7,099 nt of DNA, taken from positions 1 to 7,099 of the forward strand of contig JAWXCH010000599.1 of assembly GCA_034440595.1 (NCBI GenBank), read 5' to 3'. The notes beneath the pieces are model-generated. The model searched no databases, was not told the origin of the DNA, and saw nothing but the letters and a program-made list of their open reading frames with translations. The translations under genes were made by a program, and so were the position numbers. The DNA comes from JAWXCH01 sp034440595. GTDB lineage: Bacteria > Planctomycetota > Planctomycetia > Pirellulales > JALHPA01. This document shows, piece by piece, positions 1 through 5,771 of this stretch (position 1 is the stretch's first letter; the number at the start of each line of letters is the position of its first letter).

Positions 1-857
1 CTGCGCAGCAGATCTTGCTGCCACTCGGTCAATAGCTTCGTGGCGGCGGTCTGATGATACAGACGCAATGTCTCAGCACGTTCCCACTCCGGCAGTTCAC
101 GCGTGCTAATATACATATCGCGACCGGTTTCCAGCCCACGCACGAATGCCGCTGGGCCGTATAGTCCGGGAAGTGCATCGATAATGCGTCCTTCGCTATC
201 GAGCACGTAATGAATGCTGTTGCCGGTGAGTGTAGTCTTGATGACTCGGCCATCGCCAAAATCAATTGTCACCTTCGGTACTGGGCGGACCGATTCCCAG
301 TGCAGGATGTATTGATAGCGGAGTAGCGATGCGACTTGATGGTTCGGATACAATGTGGTGCGGAAGAACCGGCTGTTGGCGCAGCTCAGTTCTTCGTTCA
401 GATTGCCGAGCATTCGCATTGAGAGAATCGGTTGCTTTTCTTTGCGAGCGGCTGCCTTGGCAGACTCCAGGTCGGTATACCAATACAGTCGCGACACGTT
501 GTCGCACTGCGCACCGACGGCATCCACGGCGCGGGTAAACCGGGCACGCTTGGCCTTCGCCTCGATTTCAGCGACGGTCTCTGGTTCCGGTTTAGCACCT
601 TCGGCACGTGGTGCGACAGGTTTCGTTGGCATCAGCGGAGCAACTGCTGACTCCGCGTTTAGGAATGCCTGCAATCCTTCAGGGCCAGCATCGCGGAGCT
701 GCTTGATTCCACGGGCAGCAACAGCCGGGTCAGCATCCATAGCGGCACTGATTGCTTCCTGAAAAGGTTGCGGACCTGTTTGCGGCAGCCCAAATTGCCC
801 ATGAACCGTTCCGCATGCCAATAGTCCAAACGCCGTCGCGAGAAATAAGCGTCGCAT
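1..857 (-). CDS. Exported protein of unknown function, possible thioredoxin-like fold; 3' end cut off by window edge
   Basis: Reading the minus strand from ATG at 857 gives an open frame of 285 codons that runs off the left edge, so the C-terminus is missing. Residues 1-20 form a signal peptide: MRR, then a hydrophobic stretch (LFLATAFGLLACG), then a likely signal peptidase I site at VHG-Q. The LLAC segment could instead be a weak lipobox, so a lipoprotein is possible. Next come a helical region, an Ala/Pro/Glu-rich linker (about 70-105), and a segment with LYWYTDLESAKAAA and KEKQPILSMRMLG followed by LSCANSRFFRTTLYP. The pattern 'work aside an input, then cysteine-containing helix' resembles thioredoxin-like proteins, but there is no CxxC motif. 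A later segment (IHYVLDSEGRIIDALPGLYGP) resembles the beta-hairpin end of a thioredoxin-like fold. I recall similar proteins from planctomycetes without a known role. The start is supported by a strong ribosome binding site five bases upstream. Existence as a gene is secure; function is unknown. Confidence 0.85.
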   Translation of the reverse strand, partial: MRRLFLATAFGLLACGTVHGQFGLPQTGPQPFQEAISAAMDADPAVAARGIKQLRDAGPEGLQAFLNAESAVAPLMPTKPVAPRAEGAKPEPETVAEIEAKAKRARFTRAVDAVGAQCDNVSRLYWYTDLESAKAAARKEKQPILSMRMLGNLNEELSCANSRFFRTTLYPNHQVASLLRYQYILHWESVRPVPKVTIDFGDGRVIKTTLTGNSIHYVLDSEGRIIDALPGLYGPAAFVRGLETGRDMYISTRELPEWERAETLRLYHQTAATKLLTEWQQDLLR

Positions 858-862
858 GACCC

Positions 863-869
863 CCTCCTT
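863..869 (-). promoter_or_regulatory. Strong Shine-Dalgarno site for the exported protein gene
   Basis: The minus strand reads AAGGAGG, followed by GGGTC and then ATG at 857, giving a five-base spacer. It fixes the start codon. It is the only strong Shine-Dalgarno sequence among the starts in this window; the other four genes have weak sites or none. Confidence 0.85.
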
Positions 870-967
870 CGTTTTAAATCGCACCTGTACAGATGATTGC
901 CACCAATGCCGCCAATCCATTCGTCGGCCAGCAGACGATATTGTAGCGGGTTAGCAAGATTCGCTGT

Positions 968-986
968 GTAACAAGTTGGTAACAAG
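968..986. promoter_or_regulatory. Tandem 8-bp direct repeat with 11-bp period, possible regulator binding site
   Basis: GTAACAAG occurs at 968-975 and again at 979-986, exactly 11 bp apart, or about one helical turn. It lies about 110 bp upstream of the start of the exported protein gene, whose strand reads CTTGTTAC twice. Direct repeats on this spacing are typical of tandem response-regulator sites (the PhoB box has the same 11-bp period), but the bases do not closely match that consensus. Binding is inferred only. A -10-like TACAAT lies downstream at 945-940 on the minus strand, without a convincing -35 at normal spacing. Confidence 0.35.
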
Positions 987-991
987 GAGGC

Positions 992-1032
992 AGGGCTGCG
1001 CCCTAGAGAGTAGAACAGGTGAGCAGTAGAGC
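992..1032. repeat. Intergenic repeat-like segment, copy A (GAGAGTAG ... GTGAG ... AGTAGAGC)
   Basis: This segment holds a short perfect hairpin (AGGGC-TGC-GCCCT, 992-1004), then GAGAGTAG at 1006-1013, GTGAG at 1019-1023 and AGTAGAGC at 1025-1032. The same blocks in the same order, again behind a G/C-rich stretch, occur at 3856-3887 in another gap. This points to a diverged dispersed repeat and not a gene. It makes up part of the 296-bp gap between the two leftmost genes, in which I see no other coding potential. Confidence 0.45.
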
Positions 1033-1128
1033 GATGGCAGCACAATTCCCGCAGGAAGAATTGTGGCGGAGAGGTTTCATTCTCCGGCATTGGCACCGGC
1101 GGGGCGGCTAGCATACTGAAAAGGCTAC

Positions 1129-1146
1129 GGCACGCCCGACCGTGCC
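1129..1146 (-). terminator. Hairpin just downstream of the GGDEF gene, weak terminator candidate
   Basis: GGCACG (1129-1134) and CGTGCC (1141-1146) form a perfect 6-bp stem with a 6-base loop, starting eight bases beyond the TAG stop of the HD/PAS/GGDEF gene. On the minus strand the stem is followed by GTAGCC and then TTTT, so the U-run is short and displaced. It may help end transcription, but it is not a textbook intrinsic terminator. Confidence 0.4.
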
Positions 1147-1153
1147 TGCTACG

Positions 1154-3451
1154 CTAGCGGTTCATTCTCGGCAAGAGCGATCCGATGCTGCGGCGTTTGC
1201 CGTTGGCATCTTCTTTCGGATCGTAGTCGGTGGCCATCAGATAGGCCCGGAGACTGGCCATGATTTGTCGGGCAGATTCCAGCCCGCTATCTTTGCGGCG
1301 ATCGCGGCCCCGTTTTGGTCGGACTACGATATCAACCTTGGTGCGTTGCGTAATGTTGCCTGCCGAGTTGCCAACCGTCAGATGCTCTTCGGTGAAGTTC
1401 AGCTCGGCGATCTGCGGCACCGGTCGATCATTGGTGCGACGTGCTGCTGGTGCAGCTTGCAGAATCTCCAGCGTCAGCGCGTTACCGCTGATATTGACGA
1501 TCTCAGCTTCGTGATCGGCGACAAAGCCACGCAGCTTTTCGATGGCAACTCGCAGCGGTACCGCCGTGACCATTGTGCGACGCAGTTCCAGTGTGGATTC
1601 GGGAGAAGACCAGGGCCACCAGCGGAATTTGCGCCGTTCGCGCGTCACATCGTTGTCAATTCCCCCTCCCAGTTGCACGACTTTGTTCCGCCCGGTCTCC
1701 TTGGCAGTCAACAAGGCGCGATCAGCCCTGCGAAGCATTGTCTCCGGCGTATCGCCACGCTGAACTTCGGTCACTCCAAAGCTGGCCGTGATCTGCGCCC
1801 CTCCCATCGCGGGCTGCGTTAGTGCGGCAAACGCCTGTCGAATCTCCTCGGCACGCTCGGCCGCCATCGCATTGCTGCAATTGGTACACAACAGGACAAA
1901 CTCTTCGCCGCCATAGCGTGCCGCTAAATCGCTCGGGCGGCAATGACTCTTTAGCACCTGTGCATAGCTCTTGATCGCCTCATCACCAGCCTGATGGCCA
2001 AAGGTGTCGTTGACGCGCTTGAATCGATCGATGTCGGTGATGATCAAGCTGCACGGAGTATTCCGTTCCAAATGCACATCGACAAACATCGCGTGCATGC
2101 GGTCGAACTCGGCGCGGTTGGCCAGTTGCGTCATTGGATCGCGAATCGCCTTTTCGTGTAGCTTCTGACATCGCTCCTCCAGCGAAACCTGTCCAGAAGC
2201 ATCGTGCAGAATGATGGCCGCACCGAGGACGGTCCCTTCTGCGGAAATTACCGGCACAATTTGCATGTCGATAATCACTCGCTGTTTCTCGTGGTGCAGC
2301 ACCAACCGCCGCGCCGATTGCGAACCGGAGCGAATGGCCAACGCGACCGGACAATCGGCCATGCTGAGTGGCATACCTCGTTCATCGTGCAATTTGATCA
2401 CCTCTGGATCAAAGACGCGCTGGCACATGTTCGAGCCAGCAATGCCGGTCAGCCGCTCGGCACCATGATTCCACAGGTTGATCTGCAAGTTCGCATCGAC
2501 AAATATCACCCCGTCATACATGTTCTCTAGCAGCCGCCGCTGAAACAGCAACTCCGGCGCGATCGACGCCGGGGTCGCCACCTGATGCACCCGTTTCCAA
2601 TACGAGTTCACCTCGCGAGGATTCAAATCCTCCAGCCAATGCCGGGATACCTCTCCGCGCCATTTCGACTGATCGCTCTTGTGCAGTTCGCTGAATTCGT
2701 CAATCAATTGAATGTCGAATTGACTGCCCGATCCGGCGTATAGCTCCATGATCGCGCGATCGTGCGAGCGCGCCGACCGATACACCTGATTGCTGGTGAT
2801 CGAATCGTACGCATCGGCGATGGCCAGCATTCGCGCAGCGACTGGCAGATTCGTCCCGGTGGTGCTAGTTGCCAGGCGCGAGCCGTCAAACCAGGCCAAT
2901 GCATGAGTGATAGTTTCAAGCACCTGTAGCGATCCACAGAACGTGGCCAGGATTTCGATCCCCATCAGACGATGGCGATCGACTATGATCTGCTCTTCGT
3001 CGGTGAGCTTGGCGGGCTTCAACAGGATCCGCTCGGCCAGGCCGATTTTACCAATATCGTGCAACAACGCGGCGATCTCGATATCCTGTCGCTCTGCTTC
3101 GGAGAAACCCTTATTGGCGGCCCAGATCGAACACAAGATCGCCACACGCAGCGAGTGGTCGGCGGTTTCGGCGTGCTTGCAACGCAGTGCCATGAACAGA
3201 CCTTGTGCCAGCCCTAGTCGTGACTGCACCAGTTGTTGACGTTCGGCTTCCGAAGTTGCGGCCAGCGATCGAACCAGCGTCCCTTCCAATGGCAAAGTTT
3301 TGTCCAGCCCACACGTCAATAACAATTCGTTCAGATCAGAGCAGCGCTGCAAAATGTTCTTTTCCTGATCGCTCTGATCTGGCGGATAGATCACTGGCAC
3401 TGCTGGAAGTGAGTCGGTGCCAGTTGGTGTCAACGAATCGGTTTGTAACAT
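1154..3451 (-). CDS. Signalling protein: degenerate HD-GYP, PAS and active GGDEF (diguanylate cyclase) domains
   Basis: This 765-residue cytoplasmic protein has no visible signal peptide or membrane segment. Domain order: N-terminal helical region (about 30-90); HD domain (about 92-250) with HDIGK at 131-135, H99, H160 and H183; PAS domain (about 303-420, starting near LLENMYDGVIFVD); short linker helix; GGDEF domain (about 425-595); basic, Trp-containing linker (WWPW, 611-614); unassigned domain (about 625-765). The GGDEF domain looks active: metal ligand D473, the NDTFGHQAGD segment, GGEEF at 514-518, and an inhibitory RxxD site (R505-D508) exactly five residues before it. It should therefore make c-di-GMP from two GTP with product inhibition. 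The HD domain is corrupted where HD-GYP proteins have HHExxDGxGYP: it reads HALAWFDGSRLA, keeping one His and the DG but losing HE and GYP. Phosphodiesterase activity is doubtful and a sensory or regulatory role likelier. ATG at 3451 is the only sensible start, although it has no clear Shine-Dalgarno sequence. Flanking gaps suggest a monocistronic unit. Confidence 0.93.
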   Translation of the reverse strand: MLQTDSLTPTGTDSLPAVPVIYPPDQSDQEKNILQRCSDLNELLLTCGLDKTLPLEGTLVRSLAATSEAERQQLVQSRLGLAQGLFMALRCKHAETADHSLRVAILCSIWAANKGFSEAERQDIEIAALLHDIGKIGLAERILLKPAKLTDEEQIIVDRHRLMGIEILATFCGSLQVLETITHALAWFDGSRLATSTTGTNLPVAARMLAIADAYDSITSNQVYRSARSHDRAIMELYAGSGSQFDIQLIDEFSELHKSDQSKWRGEVSRHWLEDLNPREVNSYWKRVHQVATPASIAPELLFQRRLLENMYDGVIFVDANLQINLWNHGAERLTGIAGSNMCQRVFDPEVIKLHDERGMPLSMADCPVALAIRSGSQSARRLVLHHEKQRVIIDMQIVPVISAEGTVLGAAIILHDASGQVSLEERCQKLHEKAIRDPMTQLANRAEFDRMHAMFVDVHLERNTPCSLIITDIDRFKRVNDTFGHQAGDEAIKSYAQVLKSHCRPSDLAARYGGEEFVLLCTNCSNAMAAERAEEIRQAFAALTQPAMGGAQITASFGVTEVQRGDTPETMLRRADRALLTAKETGRNKVVQLGGGIDNDVTRERRKFRWWPWSSPESTLELRRTMVTAVPLRVAIEKLRGFVADHEAEIVNISGNALTLEILQAAPAARRTNDRPVPQIAELNFTEEHLTVGNSAGNITQRTKVDIVVRPKRGRDRRKDSGLESARQIMASLRAYLMATDYDPKEDANGKRRSIGSLLPRMNR

Positions 3452-3771
3452 GTTGGGTCAACAATTCCAAAAGAGTCACAGCCGGTAGCCCGATCGATCG
3501 CCCGAGTGGAGGCGCAATGGATCCGTCCCGGCAAAAGAGAATTTCACACAGAGGAAACGGCGTGTTGGCATCTCCACCGCAGGTAAGTCGTTGGAGTTAA
3601 GTTGTTGCAGCTAAGTCATTACTGTTCAACAAACTTAGGTTACGAGCGAACCGGGACAACCGCCAAGTGACCGCCACAGATACGCATGCCGTCTTGGCGA
3701 TAAATTCAGTGTCGCGCGTAGCGGTTATGACGATCAAACGCAGTGGGAGTTAGCGGTTCGACCATGGTTCT

Positions 3772-3851
3772 ACCTCTCCACCCGCAAGACTTTGACTTCA
3801 CGCAACGCGCCATGGGGGAGAGGTCGCGGTATCAGCCGCGGGTGAGGGCGC
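3772..3851. repeat. Dispersed-repeat-like element with nested inverted repeats
   Basis: ACCTCTCC (3772-3779) is the exact inverse complement of GGAGAGGT (3817-3824), and next to it CGCGG-TATCAG-CCGCG (3825-3840) forms a second hairpin. On the opposite strand the right part reads CCCTCACCCGCGGCTGA followed shortly by GACCTCTCCCCC. This is the style of the CCCTCACCC...CTCTCCC repeats scattered between genes in planctomycetes and some proteobacteria. Identity with a named family rests on recollection; the inverted repeats are seen directly. Confidence 0.55.
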
Positions 3852-3855
3852 TTGA

Positions 3856-3887
3856 GAGAGTAGTCTTGTGAGAGTAGAAAGTAGAGC
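3856..3887. repeat. Intergenic repeat-like segment, copy B (GAGAGTAG x2, AGTAGAGC)
   Basis: GAGAGTAG occurs at 3856-3863 and 3870-3877, followed by AGTAGAGC at 3880-3887. The set, with GTGAG between the blocks, matches copy A at 1006-1032 in another intergenic gap, with small insertions and deletions. It directly follows the nested inverted repeat at 3772-3851 and may be part of the same composite element. Confidence 0.45.
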
Positions 3888-3954
3888 AATTATGATCGGC
3901 ACGTTTTTTACTCAGATGCTCCCCTTTCGCGCAGTGCGTGCTTCAGCTCTCCTG

Positions 3955-3979
3955 CGCGGCAATCAGTAAAATGGCCGCG
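3955..3979 (-). terminator. Hairpin just downstream of folD, weak terminator candidate
   Basis: CGCGGC (3955-3960) and GCCGCG (3974-3979) form a perfect 6-bp stem around a 13-base loop, beginning five bases past the folD stop codon. On the minus strand the stem is followed by CAGGAGAGC with no U-run. It would at best protect the 3' end of the message or act with other factors. Confidence 0.3.
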
Positions 3980-3984
3980 TTACA

Positions 3985-4842
3985 TCAGCTCAATTGCGCC
4001 GCGCGAAGCGTATTCTGCATCAGCATCGTGACCGTCAACGGACCAACGCCGCCAGGGACCGGTGTGATGTGGCTGGCAACTTCTCGGACCGAGTCAAAGT
4101 CGACGTCGCCACATAGCTTCCCATCGGCGCGGTTCATGCCCACATCGACCACCACCGCACCCGGTCGGACCATGTCGGCGGTAATGAATCGTGCTCGGCC
4201 GATGGCGACGATCAGAATATCCGCCAGCCGCGTGATTGCGCGGAGGTCAGCCGTACGACTATGGCAGATCGTGACAGTCGCGTCTGCTCCTGCCGCACGC
4301 TGCACGAGCATGTTGGCCATTGGCTTGCCGACAATATCGCTGCGTCCGACGACGACCACGTGCTTGCCAGCAGTCTCTATTTTGTTGCGAATCAGTAACT
4401 GTTGGATCCCCGCCGGTGTGCAGGGCAAGAACCGAGGCTGCCCTTGCACAATCAAGCCCACGTTCTCTGGATGGAATGCATCGACATCCTTCAACGGGCT
4501 AACCGCGCGCAGTACGCGCGAGGTGTCCATGTCCGCCGGTAGTGGCAACTGCACCAGAATTCCATGCACTGCGCTGTCCTGGTTCAGAGATTCCACCAAC
4601 TGTAGCAATTCGGCTTCGGTTGTTGAGGCCGGCAAGGAGTGCATACGGTCGGTGATGCCCACCTTTTGACAGGCGAGCCGCTTGTTGCGTACATAGACCT
4701 GACTACCCGGATCCTCACCTACCAGTACTACGGCCAGGCACGGGACAATGCCACGTTGCTTTGTGAATTGTGCCACTTCCAGTTGAAGTTCGGCCTGTAT
4801 CTGGCTGGCCAGCGCCTTGCCGTCGAGCAATTGAGCAGTCAT
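3985..4842 (-). CDS. folD: Bifunctional methylenetetrahydrofolate dehydrogenase / methenyltetrahydrofolate cyclohydrolase
   Basis: FolD interconverts 5,10-methylene-, 5,10-methenyl- and 10-formyl-tetrahydrofolate in the cytoplasm, normally as an NADP-dependent homodimer, supplying one-carbon units for purine and formyl-methionine synthesis. The 285-residue product matches the usual length (E. coli 288). The active-site set is visible: Y50 and catalytic K54 in YVRNK, Q98 in GILVQLPLP, and D121 in KDVDAFHPENVG. The dinucleotide-binding loop is VVVVGRSDIVGKPMANML (162-179), and the C-terminal folate-site motif is TPVPGGVGPLTVTML (260-274). I start at ATG 4842 (MTAQLLDGKALA), because an upstream in-frame GTG at 4875 would add 11 residues that do not resemble FolD N-termini. 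No strong Shine-Dalgarno sequence precedes the ATG; GGAA lies close upstream. It lies downstream of pgpA on the same strand, but a 194-bp gap with a large hairpin suggests its own promoter. Nothing in the protein looks damaged. Confidence 0.97.
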   Translation of the reverse strand: MTAQLLDGKALASQIQAELQLEVAQFTKQRGIVPCLAVVLVGEDPGSQVYVRNKRLACQKVGITDRMHSLPASTTEAELLQLVESLNQDSAVHGILVQLPLPADMDTSRVLRAVSPLKDVDAFHPENVGLIVQGQPRFLPCTPAGIQQLLIRNKIETAGKHVVVVGRSDIVGKPMANMLVQRAAGADATVTICHSRTADLRAITRLADILIVAIGRARFITADMVRPGAVVVDVGMNRADGKLCGDVDFDSVREVASHITPVPGGVGPLTVTMLMQNTLRAAQLS

Positions 4843-4964
4843 GCGTGTTCCATCAAAAATCGAATTGCGAAGCACTGCATTTTAGTGCGATGCCGGTTGG
4901 AAATATAGGAGTGTGCGGCAAGAGCAAGGGCCTTTTGTTTCGAGATGGGTCCGGCAAATTATAT

Positions 4965-5028
4965 TAACCCGACGCGCAAGCGAGGCGCAGCGACGTTTAG
5001 CATTTTTCCTCGCTGGCGCGTCGGGTTA
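4965..5028. repeat. Long near-perfect inverted repeat between pgpA and folD
   Basis: A 21-base left arm (4965-4985, beginning TAACCCGACGCGC) pairs with the right arm (5008-5028, ending GCGCGTCGGGTTA) at 20 of 21 positions; the single mismatch involves A4978. The loop is 22 bases (4986-5007) and ends in a T-run, ATTTTT. AT-rich bases flank both arms. The element starts eight bases past the pgpA stop codon, so it could end pgpA transcription or protect its 3' end. Long CCCGACGCG...CGCGTCGGG hairpins of this type are, as I recall, dispersed in planctomycete intergenic DNA, so it may be a mobile or replicated element more than a dedicated terminator. Confidence 0.8.
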
Positions 5029-5036
5029 TATATGCC

Positions 5037-5570
5037 TCAAAACCAACCCAGCATCAGCACCAAATGCAACGCCAGACACGAATAGGCTCCTGCCGCCATA
5101 TCATCGGCCATGATGCCTAGTCCGGCCGGCAAACTTTCTAACTGCCGCGCGGGGGGTGGCTTGGTAATATCAAACAGTCGGTGCAGCAAGAAACCAGCCA
5201 GCATTACCGCCGGGCGTTCAAAGGTCGCCAGCGGCACCAGAAAGAACGTCACCGGCAGGCTGACGATTTCATCCAATACAATCGAGCCGGGGTCCTTCTT
5301 TCCACCCAGATCCGCCGTGGCACACGTGCAGATCGGAATACTGACCAGAAACAGCAGCAGAATGACCAGCGCCTGCAACCACGGTGACGCGATTTGCAGC
5401 ACCCCCCAGGCCAAAGGCAGGCCCAAAAGCGTGCCAAATGTGCCCGGCATGAACGGTATGCGGCCAATCCACAAACCGCTCGCCAGAAAAACGGCCAGCG
5501 TGTTCCAGCGTGGCGCGTTATAGGAACTGTCTTCTCGTGCGCTCGATGGCGGAATAGGTGAATTGGACAT
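5037..5570 (-). CDS. pgpA: Phosphatidylglycerophosphatase A
   Basis: PgpA removes the phosphate from phosphatidylglycerophosphate to give phosphatidylglycerol, at the inner membrane. The 177-residue product has the family length and motifs: MPGTFGTLLGLPLAWG (near 40-55), KKDPGSIVLDEIVSLPVTF (about 89-107; the acidic DE matches the WDE of E. coli PgpA), and LLHRLFDITKPPPARQLE followed by GLGIMADDMAAG (about 126-161) with the paired aspartates. Hydrophobic segments at about 24-35, 55-80, 100-128 and at the C-terminus (LALHLVLMLGWF) fit a small polytopic membrane protein. I choose ATG 5570 (MSNSPIPPSS), because a frame extending to 5717 adds 49 residues unlike the family and covers a palindrome. 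No Shine-Dalgarno sequence is visible at this start. It is divergent from the sulfite reductase gene and followed by a large inverted repeat. Confidence 0.93.
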   Translation of the reverse strand: MSNSPIPPSSAREDSSYNAPRWNTLAVFLASGLWIGRIPFMPGTFGTLLGLPLAWGVLQIASPWLQALVILLLFLVSIPICTCATADLGGKKDPGSIVLDEIVSLPVTFFLVPLATFERPAVMLAGFLLHRLFDITKPPPARQLESLPAGLGIMADDMAAGAYSCLALHLVLMLGWF

Positions 5571-5645
5571 GCGGGTATGGTAGCAAGTTCCCCAGGCGTT
5601 TGCAGATTCGATAACGGGCCTCGCCAAGTCCGCAAAAAAACCAGC

Positions 5646-5661
5646 TTGCCAAGGATGGCAA
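5646..5661. promoter_or_regulatory. Perfect 6-4-6 palindrome in the divergent pgpA / sulfite reductase promoter region
   Basis: TTGCCA (5646-5651), spacer AGGA, then TGGCAA (5656-5661) is an exact inverted repeat inside the 201-bp space between two divergent genes. Its 16-bp length and two-fold symmetry suit a dimeric helix-turn-helix regulator. It lies about 75 bp upstream of the pgpA start and about 110 bp upstream of the sulfite reductase start. Which gene it would control, and by which protein, cannot be told from the sequence. Confidence 0.35.
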
Positions 5662-5696
5662 CTTCCTAAATAATGTAAGTGAACATTGAATTGCCG

Positions 5697-5725
5697 TTTC
5701 CCCACCTGCGGCCTCACTTTACAAT
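5697..5725 (+). promoter_or_regulatory. Candidate sigma-70-type promoter for the sulfite reductase gene
   Basis: A good -10-like TACAAT (5720-5725) follows a poor -35-like TTTCCC (5697-5702) with an exact 17-base spacer. Transcription would begin near 5732, leaving a leader of about 40 bases before ATG 5772. The -35 match is only three of six bases, so the call rests mainly on the -10 and its position. Confidence 0.25.
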
Positions 5726-5771
5726 TCGGCCCGCCGTTTCTTTTCTACACCTGTGCCAGATCGACCATTCC

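Larger units (their letters stand above)
3452..3984. other. 533-bp gene-free gap between folD and the GGDEF gene
   Basis: I find no credible gene here in either direction; open frames crossing it are antisense extensions of flanking genes. It should hold the promoter of the GGDEF gene, but no convincing -35/-10 pair stands out. Beside that start lies a short imperfect palindrome, GTTG-GGT-CAAC (3452-3462), which could be a small operator or chance. Another palindromic run, CGATCGATCG, lies near 3491. The right half (3772-3887) holds repeat-like elements listed separately. Confidence 0.7.

Noticed and set aside
659..1114. 151-codon minus-strand open frame spanning the gap upstream of the exported protein gene
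   Set aside because: It overlaps the exported protein gene in another frame, has no recognisable domain, and competes with a gene that has a strong ribosome binding site and signal peptide.
1142..1822. 226-codon plus-strand open frame
   Set aside because: It is antisense to the well-supported GGDEF gene and its product resembles no protein family; a by-product of codon bias.
3205..3600. 131-codon plus-strand open frame reaching into the gap
   Set aside because: Most of it is antisense to the N-terminus of the GGDEF protein, and the intergenic part has no features of a protein.
3938..4669. 243-codon plus-strand open frame
   Set aside because: It is antisense to folD, whose active-site motifs are all present; the Ser/Thr/Arg-rich product is a typical shadow translation.
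4843..4875. Upstream GTG start extending FolD by 11 residues
   Set aside because: The added residues do not match FolD N-termini, while ATG 4842 gives the canonical start and length.
4843..4964. Possible folate-sensing riboswitch upstream of folD
   Set aside because: I see only a short GCACT/AGTGC stem near the start and no recognisable riboswitch core.
5571..5717. 49-residue N-terminal extension of PgpA
   Set aside because: It is unlike the family N-terminus and covers the TTGCCA/TGGCAA palindrome and probable promoter DNA; ATG 5570 gives the normal length.
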